Source: Sulfurovum zhangzhouensis (GTDB lineage Bacteria; Campylobacterota; Campylobacteria; Campylobacterales; Sulfurovaceae). Taken from it: a stretch of 64,000 nucleotides of DNA. The notes under the pieces were generated by a model. The model worked only from the letters and a program-made list of their open reading frames with translations, searched no databases and was not told where the DNA came from. Below are positions 8,150 to 17,132 of this stretch, in pieces (the first letter of the stretch is position 1; each line of letters opens with the position of its first letter). The stretch is taken from the NCBI RefSeq assembly GCF_030347965.1, contig NZ_JAQIBD010000004.1, forward strand, positions 23,950-87,949, written 5' to 3'. The translations under genes were made by a program, and so were the position numbers.

Positions 8150-8382
8150 TCATTTCCCTTAAACTTTTAGTCGAATGAAATACGACAAATTTATGAATTT
8201 TTCTTTGAAACTATAACTTAATCTATCTTATATTGTTATATATTTAAAATATTTGAAAGATACCATGTATAAAATGAATACTATAGGTTCGGTATGCAGA
8301 GGACTCCAAGTGATAGATAATTGGATACCCCTGATATACTGACTATAACAATATAATAAATGTCAACCAAATCACACAGAAC

Positions 8383-8679
8383 TCAAAGAAGGGACGTATT
8401 ACAATCCTTTAATTCTTCTTTTATTTTAAACAGTTCTTCTTTTGCTTCTTCTATCAACAGTATAAGATTAAGTTGGGCATCAGATCCTTTTTCGGCTTGC
8501 TCGACCAGCTCTTCTGCTTCTTTAATACTCTTGGTAATTCTTATTTTTTGCTGTTCTGTTTCTCGACACTTGTCTGCATTATTTATATTGCTAGAATCAA
8601 TTTGTTCTTTTTTCTTTGTATCACAACCGATTAATAAAAATAACGACAATACAAAAAATAACATCAAAAGTTTTTTCAT
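8383..8679 (-). CDS. Small lipoprotein with a coiled-coil tail
   Basis: The 98-residue product starts with a lipoprotein signal (MKKLLMLFFVLSLFLLIGC; lipobox LIGC), so it is probably anchored by Cys-19. The rest is strongly helical and charged, with a heptad-like run from about residue 40 (KRITKSIKEAEELVEQAEKG and onward). This suggests a short periplasmic coiled coil. Two further cysteines occur at about positions 38 and 93. It follows the next lipoprotein gene by 26 bp and may share its transcript. No family is recognised. Confidence 0.6.
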   Translation of the reverse strand: MKKLLMLFFVLSLFLLIGCDTKKKEQIDSSNINNADKCRETEQQKIRITKSIKEAEELVEQAEKGSDAQLNLILLIEEAKEELFKIKEELKDCNTSLL

Positions 8680-8705
8680 AATATCTTACATCTTCTTTCT
8701 ATGAA

Positions 8706-9014
8706 CTATATCTTTGGCAAAGGTTTGGGTTTTGGTTTTACAGGTGGTAGCGGCAAAGGCTTAACCATTGGTTTACATACGTTGTATCCTTTATTCCAGC
8801 CTTTTCTATAGCTGTAATAATGATCATATAGGTAGTGGTTCTTTTTCATCCCCGCATGCCGTTTCGTCCAGCAGCCATCATTATAACCTTGCTGATAATA
8901 GTTTACCATGGGTTTGGGTTTTGGCGGTGGTGGAGGTGGTCCGGGCACACACCCCGTAAGATTCAAAGAGACGAATAAAACCGTACCAAATGCCAAGAAT
9001 GAAGTTAATCTCAT
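8706..9014 (-). CDS. Proline-rich small lipoprotein
   Basis: A lipoprotein signal ending in NLTGC (Cys at residue ~22) is followed at once by a polyproline run PGPPPPPPKPKP. Then comes an aromatic, Tyr/His-rich core with two cysteines, and a second Pro-Lys tail (PLPLPPVKPKPKPLPKI). Such Pro/Lys linkers often span periplasm or cell wall. The AAAGGAGG ribosome site 6-8 bases before ATG 9014 is strong. The function is unknown. The core, rich in NYYQQGYNDGCW-type motifs, resembles small YX-repeat outer-membrane lipoproteins only loosely. Confidence 0.6.
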   Translation of the reverse strand: MRLTSFLAFGTVLFVSLNLTGCVPGPPPPPPKPKPMVNYYQQGYNDGCWTKRHAGMKKNHYLYDHYYSYRKGWNKGYNVCKPMVKPLPLPPVKPKPKPLPKI

Positions 9015-9152
9015 CTTTGCCTCCTTTTGGATATATACTGATTATATTCATTAAGTCTTTAATTGAAAATTAATTGAATATTTGGAGATAATCTGTATAT
9101 ACTGTGATAACTACTACTTTAACACAGGATAAACTCTAAATAGACTTTTGGT

Positions 9153-9174
9153 TATAATCAGAAAAAGGGAGGAG
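9153..9174 (+). promoter_or_regulatory. -10 box and strong ribosome site for the 9183 gene
   Basis: TATAAT at 9153-9158 and GGGAGGAG at 9167-9174 precede ATG 9183, leaving a very short leader. No convincing -35 is present. The divergent lipoprotein gene at 9014 must start within the same ~170 bp gap. Confidence 0.6.
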
Positions 9175-9182
9175 TAAATACA

Positions 9183-9902
9183 ATGAAACATTTTAAATTG
9201 TGGGCAGTTCTGTTGATCACTATTGCTTCGATCACTACACTAAGTGCAGAGACAAAACGCTATGAGATAAAGTCCGGAGTTATCGAGTATACGATCACTC
9301 ATAGCGGTAATGTAATGGGGATGAATATCAACGGCAAAGGCATAGCAAAAACAGTCTTTAAAGAGTGGGGAAATATAGAATTACACTCTGAAGAAGTTGA
9401 ATCAAACACAATGGGAATGAAAAAGCGGGAACAGCAGTTGACCAAAGTCGATAACGGAAAGTTCTTCGTCGTTGATTTCGAGGAAAGAGTGATCTACGAA
9501 TATACTCCCGAAACCCTGAAAAACTCAGAATATCAGAACTTTGCCAAAACAGGAAATGAGATGCTTGAGTCTATGAATGGTAAAAAGATCGGTGAAGAGA
9601 ACTTCATGGGGTATCCTTGTGAAGTATGGCAGATGATGCAGGTTAAACTCTGGCTTTATAAAGGGATCATGCTCAAAAGCGAAGCAGATATGATGGGGAT
9701 CAAGCATACGACCACTGCAACAAAGATCAATCTTGATGTATCAATCTCCAAAGATGATCTAAAACTACCGAATTTTCCTATCAAGAGTGCTTCCGGCCTT
9801 ATGATGTATAATGGAGATGAAAACGAAAATGAGGTACCTCAGCTTACACCTGAACAGATAGAGCAGATGCAGGAGATGATGAAGAACTTCTCAACAAAGT
9901 AG
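9183..9902 (+). CDS. Hypothetical exported protein (DUF4412-like)
   Basis: A signal peptide (MKHFKLWAVLLITIASITTLSAE, cleavage near residue 22) leads a 217-residue soluble domain rich in beta strands. The segments YEIKSGVIEYTI, GKGIAKTVFKEWG and KVWLYKG-like pieces recall the DUF4412/LolA-like fold of small periplasmic proteins that report on or bind lipids or metals. It contains a single Cys and many Met (a GNVMGMNINGKG stretch and QMQEMMKNF at the end). It ends directly against the convergent DUF503 gene. No function is assigned. Confidence 0.6.
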   Translation: MKHFKLWAVLLITIASITTLSAETKRYEIKSGVIEYTITHSGNVMGMNINGKGIAKTVFKEWGNIELHSEEVESNTMGMKKREQQLTKVDNGKFFVVDFEERVIYEYTPETLKNSEYQNFAKTGNEMLESMNGKKIGEENFMGYPCEVWQMMQVKLWLYKGIMLKSEADMMGIKHTTTATKINLDVSISKDDLKLPNFPIKSASGLMMYNGDENENEVPQLTPEQIEQMQEMMKNFSTK

Positions 9903-10178
9903 CTACATCTCCTCATACTCAAGTTCATAAAAGTATTCAGAGAAGTTACGATTCAGCATGGACTCGATATCTTCTCTATACTGTGCTGCACTTCGCGCAT
10001 TATGCGAGAGAAATACAAAAGCGATATCTGCCTCTTTGACATACTCACTACTGATATCAAGCAATGACACATTAAACTTTTTTAGTTTTTCTTTAAGACT
10101 ATTCAGTACAGATCTACGCCCTTTGAGAGAATGCACTTCAGGTAATTCCATATGGAGATGACAGTTACAGAGTATCAT
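9903..10178 (-). CDS. DUF503 family protein (YlxP-like)
   Basis: The 91 residues match the DUF503 pattern: a short N-terminal strand (NCHLHMELPEVHSLKGRRSV), then the KxKLxxFNVSLLDIS helix-strand unit, and the C-terminal YELEYEEM end. YlxP-type proteins are small, often encoded beside rbfA or infB, and their biochemical role is unsettled. Here it sits 3 bp after a metallophosphoesterase gene in the same direction, so the two are probably cotranscribed. It abuts the convergent 9183 gene with no spacer. Confidence 0.75.
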   Translation of the reverse strand: MILCNCHLHMELPEVHSLKGRRSVLNSLKEKLKKFNVSLLDISSEYVKEADIAFVFLSHNARSAAQYREDIESMLNRNFSEYFYELEYEEM

Positions 10179-10181
10179 GAT

Positions 10182-11303
10182 CTATCCTTTGATAAGTTTG
10201 AGGCATGTGATCTCACTGCTGGCTCCCAGTCGCATTGGAGGGCCCCAAAATCCAGTACCTTTATTGACATAGACCTGTGTTTTATCACTATGCCTATGCA
10301 AACCGCTCACATAAGGCTGCTGAAGTCTTACCAATGCCTTAAACGGGTAAAGCTGTCCGCCATGCGTATGACCACTCAGCATCAAATCCACTTTCCCATC
10401 TGCCTCTTCAACAAAACGTGGCTGGTGGGCCAATAATATGGTCGGGGAATCCTGTTCAATCCCCTGAAGAGCAAAGTGGATATCAGGCTTATACTGCTCG
10501 ATCCGATATCCGAAAACATCATAGACGCCTGCCAGGTTGAACCCCTCTCCCTTTTCACCGATATAAATGTTTTCATTCTCCAGTACCCTGATCCCAATAC
10601 TTTTTACATATGCTATGATCTCTTCAATACCATGAAAGTATTCATGATTACCCACGATAAAGTAGGTACCATAGGTTGATTTCAATCCTCTTAAAGCTTC
10701 TAACGCTTTTTGAGCCTGAGACAACTTCACATCAACCAGGTCTCCTGTAATGACAACCAAATCAGGTTCAAGAGCATTGACACGGTTGACAACATTTTGC
10801 ATAAATTTTTTGTTGATCAATCCCCCTACATGGGTGTCGCTAATCTGTGCGATCGTGTAAGGTCTTGCCAGATTTTTGATCTTGACAGGCACCTCTTCAA
10901 GCTTTACGATACGTGCCTGATAAGTTGCATCGGCACTCACACCAAACGCCACCCCCAATGCACCGATATCCAGACTCTTCTTCAAAAAATCCCTGCGCTG
11001 AGGCTGCATCGGTATACCCAGCATCCCCACTCTGAAGATATCATAGAAAACTGCCGTACAAAAAAGTAAAAAGAGTATCCCGATCGGTAAAGAGAGCAAG
11101 AAATAAAGCCAATTTGGAGTATCGCTGAAGTAACGCGCCAGCATATAGCCAATGATACCTGCATAGTTGAGCAGCAAAAAAAAGCGCAAGTAATGCTTGA
11201 TCTGATCACTTAAATGCAGATGATTGATCAAGCGTCTGCTTATATAGATACTGATAAGGGCAAAAAAGCCCAAAAATATTGCGACAAAAGGAAGTATATT
11301 CAT
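10182..11303 (-). CDS. Membrane-anchored metallophosphoesterase (YkuE/YaeI-like)
   Basis: Three or four N-terminal hydrophobic segments (residues 1-105) anchor a C-terminal calcineurin-type phosphoesterase. The metal-binding motifs appear in order: QISDTHVGG (~residue 153), VVITGDLVD, VGNHEYFHG, LLAHQPRF and LSGHTHGGQ. Relatives such as YkuE and LpxG/H-like proteins cleave phosphodiesters, some in lipid A precursors. The substrate here cannot be told. It is 373 residues long, complete, and leads a two-gene unit with the DUF503 protein. Confidence 0.85.
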   Translation of the reverse strand: MNILPFVAIFLGFFALISIYISRRLINHLHLSDQIKHYLRFFLLLNYAGIIGYMLARYFSDTPNWLYFLLSLPIGILFLLFCTAVFYDIFRVGMLGIPMQPQRRDFLKKSLDIGALGVAFGVSADATYQARIVKLEEVPVKIKNLARPYTIAQISDTHVGGLINKKFMQNVVNRVNALEPDLVVITGDLVDVKLSQAQKALEALRGLKSTYGTYFIVGNHEYFHGIEEIIAYVKSIGIRVLENENIYIGEKGEGFNLAGVYDVFGYRIEQYKPDIHFALQGIEQDSPTILLAHQPRFVEEADGKVDLMLSGHTHGGQLYPFKALVRLQQPYVSGLHRHSDKTQVYVNKGTGFWGPPMRLGASSEITCLKLIKG

Positions 11304-11351
11304 AGTACGATTATATCCAAGAGTATACTGCTGTGCAATACACTCTTTGGA

Positions 11352-13364
11352 TTACTTCAAAAAGCCTTTTAAGAGACCTTTTACGTTATCGCCTCCTCCG
11401 TCTTTTAACTTCTTATCCAGGAGATTATCTACTTTTCCATCAATCTTGGATTTGAGGAGTGCAGAAGTATCCAGTGCTACTTTTGGCCGATTCAGTGTCC
11501 CTGTGATCTTTCCTTTTAATGCTTTGTCCTTGTATCTCATATCTACAGAGGCATTGATCTGCTCACTTCTTTTGTCCAAAGTACCGTCAACTATCTTGAG
11601 ATGACTAATAGGATTTTGTGCAATAAAATCAAAGTTAAACCTTGTCGGGGATATTGTCGATACAAAAGTAGCTTGGTTGTAACGCTCTTGTGTCAAATCT
11701 ATTTGCAGCAACTGTTTCAGCAGAATTGTAAGCTGATTTGGCAGGATACGTGCACTGTCAAGCTTTGCATCTACCCTACCTCTTTGTGTGGCAAAGTTAT
11801 AGTCTACTTGTGCTTCGCTCAGTGCTTCAAGCACTTGCGGATAACCAAGCATATACATCACCTTGGATACAGTAGCACCATGAACGTCTGCTTTGATCTG
11901 CTCGTTGACAAGCTTGTATGAAACACTACCGTCAAACTCTTTACCCTCGCCGGTAATAACAAGATCTTTTTGTTTACTTATTTCCCCCCTAAAGTCCATA
12001 TCCCCTCTATATTCTTTCTCCGTCAAGGGCTGAAGCTTTCTTAGGTCGGGGATGTAAAAATGATACGATGAGTGTAATGCCCCCGGAGCGATATCATATA
12101 CCATATCCGGCATACTGAGGTTGGCCATTGTGGTATCAAGCTTTGTTTGGGCATAAACTTTATGGTCTTTGATCTTCCCATTTGCAGATATATCATAGTT
12201 GAACTGCTTTCCTAGGTTTACATCCAATTCCTTTTTGACGACAGAACTCTCTGCACCTCCACTACTTTTAAGATCAAATTTTCCGGAAAGATCGCGCAGC
12301 TGGGAAAGATATACATTAGCAGAGAGTTTTCCGCTAGCATACCCGGGTGATCCAATCATTTTCAAGAAATTCGAAGCCTCTACATCTTTCAGTGTAGCAT
12401 TCAGAGCACCATTCTCATAATAAAACCTGCTTTCCCCGCCTAGAGAATGTGTCATACCTGTAGCACTGACTTTCTCTCCATTGAGTAAGACATTACCAGC
12501 CAGTTTAAGTTTTCCTTCTATTGGTGCTTGTACCACATTTTTAAGTTGGGTCATATCAGGGATATCCAATAAATAGTCGCTCTCTAGTTTCTTCGCTTGT
12601 AGATGATAACGGGTCTCACTCAATGTAAGCGTTGCCAATGATGTAAGGATTTCTCCCTTTGCCAGGAGTGTATCCCCTTGTGCATTAGCAGTGATGTTGG
12701 CTTGCAGTGAGGTATCTGAAGGCAGTGCAATATTGTACTGCTGCTTAATTGCCTTTGCATCGATCCAGCCATCTTTGATCTCTAGATGAGCTTCTCCCTG
12801 AGGATGACTCGGATCAAGAGTAGGCATATTCACATTTACGCTCATATGTCCCTTGGCATAAGGTCTTTCACCTGCAAGTACAAGTATCTCGGCAATACTT
12901 GCCTCTTTGAGATACAACTTTATGTTCCGTGGCTGATTCTCATGAAAATTCAGATCATAGTGAATATCGGAAGCAAAAGCTTCACCGCTTCCAGTGATAT
13001 GCATATCCTCCATACGGCCTGTAGCTTTTCCCTGTATGTGCAGTGGTTTATCGATCGTAAACTCTTGGCTTTGTATCTTTTGCGCATCCAAAGTATATGC
13101 GACATCAAAACTTTGATCAAACAGGTCGATAGGCCCCTCGGCCACGACATCAACCGAGTCATTCACTTTTGCAACTGCTGTCACAAATCCCGGTTTCAGT
13201 GACAGCTTCACAATCTCAACTTTGGCACCCTCTACATTATCCTTCAACTGAGCATTGATATAAGGCAGGAAAAGGGCATTCCCGCTTGGGGTAAAGGCCA
13301 CAAAGAACACACTGCCCAGCAAGGCAGCAATCAGTAGTATAAAAATGACAATTTTGTTCATCAT
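11352..13364 (-). CDS. AsmA-like large periplasmic protein with N-terminal anchor
   Basis: The 670-residue product has one N-terminal membrane helix (residues 5-25, IVIFILLIAALLGSVFFVAF). A very long beta-rich domain follows, of short amphipathic strands such as KLAGNVLLNGEKVSATG, GSGEAFASDIHYDL and KGKITGTLNRPKVALDT. This is the composition of AsmA/TamB/DUF3971 proteins, which form lipid-carrying grooves between membranes or influence outer-membrane assembly. It follows the RND transporter gene by 23 bp, so the two are probably one operon. Family membership rests on architecture, not on a catalytic motif. Confidence 0.6.
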   Translation of the reverse strand: MMNKIVIFILLIAALLGSVFFVAFTPSGNALFLPYINAQLKDNVEGAKVEIVKLSLKPGFVTAVAKVNDSVDVVAEGPIDLFDQSFDVAYTLDAQKIQSQEFTIDKPLHIQGKATGRMEDMHITGSGEAFASDIHYDLNFHENQPRNIKLYLKEASIAEILVLAGERPYAKGHMSVNVNMPTLDPSHPQGEAHLEIKDGWIDAKAIKQQYNIALPSDTSLQANITANAQGDTLLAKGEILTSLATLTLSETRYHLQAKKLESDYLLDIPDMTQLKNVVQAPIEGKLKLAGNVLLNGEKVSATGMTHSLGGESRFYYENGALNATLKDVEASNFLKMIGSPGYASGKLSANVYLSQLRDLSGKFDLKSSGGAESSVVKKELDVNLGKQFNYDISANGKIKDHKVYAQTKLDTTMANLSMPDMVYDIAPGALHSSYHFYIPDLRKLQPLTEKEYRGDMDFRGEISKQKDLVITGEGKEFDGSVSYKLVNEQIKADVHGATVSKVMYMLGYPQVLEALSEAQVDYNFATQRGRVDAKLDSARILPNQLTILLKQLLQIDLTQERYNQATFVSTISPTRFNFDFIAQNPISHLKIVDGTLDKRSEQINASVDMRYKDKALKGKITGTLNRPKVALDTSALLKSKIDGKVDNLLDKKLKDGGGDNVKGLLKGFLK

Positions 13365-13387
13365 TACACCCCCTCTTTTTTTCTATA

Positions 13388-16300
13388 TTACTCTCTTGTT
13401 GGTTTGATCTTGTTGACAACAGCATAAAGAGCCGGAAGGTAGACAAGGTTTAGTACCGTACCCCATAGAAGTCCAAATCCAAGTGATATTGCTATAGGCT
13501 GTAAGATCACCGCCTGCCCTGTTGCATAGAAGATCAGTGTAAAGAGCCCCAAAAACGTCGTAATAGAAGTGATCAAAATCGGTCTGAGCCTTAACTTGGC
13601 CCTCTCGTAGAAAGTCTCAGCGTTATGTGTACCGTGAAGGAAGTCCAGCATAATGATCCCGTCATTGATAACAACTCCGGCAAGTCCCAGCATACCTATC
13701 ACTGATGGCATCGAAAGATTGATATCCAAAATTAGATGCCCTAACAGTGCGCCCAACAATGAGAATGGGATCACCGACATTACCATCAGAGCATAACGGA
13801 TACGAGGAAAAATAAAGAGCAAAGCAATCAAGATCAAAAAGAGTGCGATTAGTACAGCCTTTTTCATATCATCCTTCAACTGCTGGTTCTTCTCACTTTC
13901 ACCTTGGAGCGTGACTTTGATCCCCTGTTTTCTGAGCTCATCAAGCAGAGGTTCGATCTCTTTGAGTACCTCTACAGGTGTAGTCTCTTTTTTATTCACA
14001 TTGGCAAAGATAGACTTAACAATGTTTCCATTGTACTTTTCAATTTTTTCATAGGCTCTGATCTTTTCAATCTCTGCAATCTGTGTCAGTTTAACAAACG
14101 ACCCGTCCGGGGTAGGGATCATGAAGTTCAGTAAAGTATCCTCAGAGTCTTTACCCAGAGCACGTGTTCGTATCTCCATTACCCCTGATTCTCCAAAGGT
14201 CATCGCTTTACGGCTGTCCAAAAAATAACCTGCTAAGGTCTTGGCCACCATACTCTCACTCAGTCCCAGTTGCTCACCATAGTCATTGATACGCAGCTTG
14301 TACTCTTTTTTACCCAATTGGGCATTGTCTGTAACATCCTTAACATGCGGTATCGTCTCAAGTTTTGTTTCGATCTTTGTTATCGCTTCAGCGATCTTTT
14401 GACTCTCTTTGCTGCTCAAATTGATCTTGATATCACTTTTAATAAGTCCCGGTTTCTGCTCTTTGACCCCTAGCTCTTCAAGCCCATATTTTTCCTTTAG
14501 AGGCTCGATCTCTTGTTTTAACATCTGTGCTATCTCATAAGTATGATATTTTCTGATACGTTCAGGATCATTAAAATTAAATTCAAAAGTTAAAATAGGA
14601 TTCACTAATGCATCTATAAAGTTCTGAGGTTCCATATCATAAAGCTCCATGGTAATATAAAGCAGATTATCTCCCTGCTCACTTTCCCCTGAGAGCGCTA
14701 CCCTGCTTCCTGCGACTGTGGATGTTGCCTTGAGGGCATATTCGTCTTTATGCTCGATCACAAACTTTTCAATCTCCTCAGCGATCTTCTGTGTCTCCTC
14801 GATAGGTGTATCGATGTTGGCTTTCCCTGAAATATACAGATAATTCCCGTCAAAACTCGGGAAGAACTGGAAGTTGAGCATCTTGACAGTAAAGATGGTC
14901 AAAATAGGGATCAACACGACAAAAGTGAACAGGAAGGTATACTTGTAATGGATCACTTTATGCAGAAGCGACTCATACATGTCCTGAAATTTGGTCCAAT
15001 CGATCATATTTTTTTGTTTTATCAGTATCTCTTCAGAATGCAGCGGCAAAAACAAAAAGCTCTCTATCAGAGAACCTATCAATATCATGATCACTGCTAT
15101 AGGGATCAATATGATAAAGTTCTTGATCTCACCTGTCATCATGAAAAGAGGCAAAAATGCCGCAATCGTTGTCAATGTTGCCAAAGAGACCGGCAGAAGC
15201 ATCTCTTTTACACCTCGTAAAACAGCTTCTCTTTTCTCTACTCCCTGATTGATATATCGCTGGATATTTTCACCGACTACAATCGCATCATCCACAACAA
15301 TACCAATTACTATCAGCCCGCCAAGCAAAGAGACAATGTTGATCGAATAGCCCATAAAGTAGATAAAGATCAATCCCACGGCAAAAGAGATCGGAATACC
15401 CATTGCCACTACCGTAGCGATACGGACATTGATCAGCAGCGCCATTGAAGCAAATACTAGGATCAACCCAAACAGAAGATTAGAGATAACGACATTCAAC
15501 CTGTCTTTGACCGGTTTTGACGTATCCTGGTAGAAATCAAAATAGACCTTCGGATACTCCTTGGAGAGTGTATTTTCAGCAAACTCCCGGAGTGTCTGAG
15601 AGAGCTCGATCGCATTTCCCTCTGCACCCTTTGAGATCATCAGTGTCATATTGCGGCGGCCGTTAAAGGTAGAGAGCGTTTGATCCTGAGGATAAGTGAT
15701 CTCTATGTTCGCGATATCTCCCAGTCTTACTTGATGTTCTCCCACTTTTATCAGTGCAGATTCCCACTCTTCCTTTCCGTCTTTACCATGTACCGTGGAA
15801 AGGAAGATATAATTCCCGCTCTCTTTGATATCCCCTATCGGATAGATATAAGAGAGATTTGAAACTGCAGAGATCACCGCTGATGGATCAAGCCCGTAAG
15901 CACGCACCTGATCTTTTTGCAGCTGAATAGATACTTCTTGGTCAGCATCTCCATAGATATTTACTTCACTGATGTACGGTAATCTTGCGATTTTTGACTT
16001 AATCTCTTTTGCTCGCTCGATCAGCTCACCCTTGCTGAGTTTCTCACTAGAAAGGGATAAGCTAATTAGAGGTCTGTTGTGATTGAGTATCTGTGCAGTG
16101 GGTTCCACCATATCAGAAGGCAGGTACTGTCTGCTTCTAGCAATGGCATCTTTGGCTTTGTCCAACGCATCACTTTTATCTGCACCGTTTTCCAGGTTGA
16201 TGGTGATAGAGAAAGTTCCCGGAAGGATCAGCGTCTCTATGCTCTCTACACCTGTGATGTCACCTAACTCATCTTCGATATCCCGTACCGCCATCTTGTC

Positions 16301-16480
16301 AAGATTTTCTGCACTTGCCCCGCTGTACGCTCCGGCGATAGAGATCTTATCCAATGTAATCTCTGGAAAAAGTTCTTTTGGAATATTTTGATAGGCATTG
16401 ATCCCAAGAAAAAGAAGAAAAAAGAGTAATACATAATTTAGCCTTTTATTATGTAAAAAATACTCTATAATCCTCATCAT
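13388..16480 (-). CDS. RND-family transporter, HAE1/AcrB-like
   Basis: The 1030 residues have the RND layout: TM1 at the N-terminus, a large periplasmic loop, TM2-6, a second loop and TM7-12. The intramembrane aspartate pair lies in IGIVVDDAIVVGENIQRY (~residues 395-412), the proton-relay DD of HAE1 pumps, and the second half shows VVINDGIIMLDF. No membrane-fusion protein or TolC gene is adjacent. Instead an AsmA-like gene follows, which suggests a role in envelope lipid or hydrophobe movement rather than a classic tripartite efflux operon. A TATAAT at 16511-16516 probably drives it. Confidence 0.85.
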   Translation of the reverse strand: MMRIIEYFLHNKRLNYVLLFFLLFLGINAYQNIPKELFPEITLDKISIAGAYSGASAENLDKMAVRDIEDELGDITGVESIETLILPGTFSITINLENGADKSDALDKAKDAIARSRQYLPSDMVEPTAQILNHNRPLISLSLSSEKLSKGELIERAKEIKSKIARLPYISEVNIYGDADQEVSIQLQKDQVRAYGLDPSAVISAVSNLSYIYPIGDIKESGNYIFLSTVHGKDGKEEWESALIKVGEHQVRLGDIANIEITYPQDQTLSTFNGRRNMTLMISKGAEGNAIELSQTLREFAENTLSKEYPKVYFDFYQDTSKPVKDRLNVVISNLLFGLILVFASMALLINVRIATVVAMGIPISFAVGLIFIYFMGYSINIVSLLGGLIVIGIVVDDAIVVGENIQRYINQGVEKREAVLRGVKEMLLPVSLATLTTIAAFLPLFMMTGEIKNFIILIPIAVIMILIGSLIESFLFLPLHSEEILIKQKNMIDWTKFQDMYESLLHKVIHYKYTFLFTFVVLIPILTIFTVKMLNFQFFPSFDGNYLYISGKANIDTPIEETQKIAEEIEKFVIEHKDEYALKATSTVAGSRVALSGESEQGDNLLYITMELYDMEPQNFIDALVNPILTFEFNFNDPERIRKYHTYEIAQMLKQEIEPLKEKYGLEELGVKEQKPGLIKSDIKINLSSKESQKIAEAITKIETKLETIPHVKDVTDNAQLGKKEYKLRINDYGEQLGLSESMVAKTLAGYFLDSRKAMTFGESGVMEIRTRALGKDSEDTLLNFMIPTPDGSFVKLTQIAEIEKIRAYEKIEKYNGNIVKSIFANVNKKETTPVEVLKEIEPLLDELRKQGIKVTLQGESEKNQQLKDDMKKAVLIALFLILIALLFIFPRIRYALMVMSVIPFSLLGALLGHLILDINLSMPSVIGMLGLAGVVINDGIIMLDFLHGTHNAETFYERAKLRLRPILITSITTFLGLFTLIFYATGQAVILQPIAISLGFGLLWGTVLNLVYLPALYAVVNKIKPTRE

Positions 16481-16510
16481 CTACGATCCTTTTGCTCTAA
16501 AAATTGGTGC

Positions 16511-16516
16511 ATTATA
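16511..16516 (-). promoter_or_regulatory. -10 box of the RND/AsmA-like operon
   Basis: The minus strand reads GGGTATAATGC here, a perfect TATAAT 31 bp before the ATG at 16480. No -35 consensus is evident. Confidence 0.55.
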
Positions 16517-16574
16517 CCCGTCCAGCCGTCTTCTTGTCAACAATAGATATGATAGCGGCACAGGATTTTTAAAA

Positions 16575-16613
16575 TCAAAGTAAACCCAAAGTAAACCCAA
16601 TATGATTTATAAT
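16575..16613 (+). promoter_or_regulatory. Promoter with tandem 11-bp repeats before the MORN-type lipoprotein
   Basis: CAAAGTAAACC occurs twice in tandem around 16577-16598, occupying the -35 region of a TATAAT at 16608-16613. The repeat period of 11 bp is one helical turn, so a dimeric regulator could read both copies from one face. No regulator is identified. Confidence 0.45.
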
Positions 16614-16655
16614 ATACTAATGCCAGATATAAATCATACAAACAAGGTGATTCAC

Positions 16656-17126
16656 ATGAACAAATTATCGTTTTTATTCTTATTTTTACTTGTCTTTCTT
16701 TTCAATGGTTGTAATAGTACAACATCAGGCACCTTGAGCCCCCAAAAACGTGTAGTTGACGTGAAAAAAGATTACTATACCGGTGGTATGTTGCGCTCTG
16801 AGTTTTTTATGTATGACAAGACAGGGATGAACGGTTTACGTAAAATGTATGGATATAAAGGCTCACTCCTCTCAAAAGTAGAGATCCAAAACGGTGTTCC
16901 GAATGGGAACGAGACACTCTATGATGATGAAGGGCGTGTTCGTTTAGTAAAGCCCTATGTAAATGGAAGGATCGACGGTGTTGCAACAGTTTACTATGAT
17001 AACGGCACACCTAAAATGACCATTACCTATGTAAAAGGTGTCAAACATGGACCTGCCGCAAAGTATAACCCTGATGGTTCTGTTTTTGAAAAGAAGATGT
17101 TTCAGCACGGAAAGGCTATAAACTAA
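16656..17126 (+). CDS. Lipoprotein with MORN-variant (YwqK-like) repeats
   Basis: ATG 16656 is chosen because AAGGTG lies upstream and it begins a proper lipoprotein signal (MNKLSFLFLFLLVFLFNGC); an earlier in-frame ATG at 16602 overlaps the promoter. Three or more repeats of the YwqK type follow in the mature 138 residues: G-x-L-R-S-E-F-F-x-Y, NGVPNGNETLYDDEGRVRLV, NGRIDGVATVYYDNGTPKMT, KGVKHGPAAKYNPDGSVFEK. Such repeats occur in exported proteins, sometimes as immunity partners of toxins, but no toxin is beside it. It lies 6 bp before the peptidase gene. Confidence 0.7.
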   Translation: MNKLSFLFLFLLVFLFNGCNSTTSGTLSPQKRVVDVKKDYYTGGMLRSEFFMYDKTGMNGLRKMYGYKGSLLSKVEIQNGVPNGNETLYDDEGRVRLVKPYVNGRIDGVATVYYDNGTPKMTITYVKGVKHGPAAKYNPDGSVFEKKMFQHGKAIN

Positions 17127-17132
17127 ACCTAT

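Noticed and set aside
8150..8382. Gene in the 233-bp gap between the MBOAT and lipoprotein genes
   Set aside because: Only short A+T-rich frames without ribosome sites; it is probably the MBOAT operon's promoter region.
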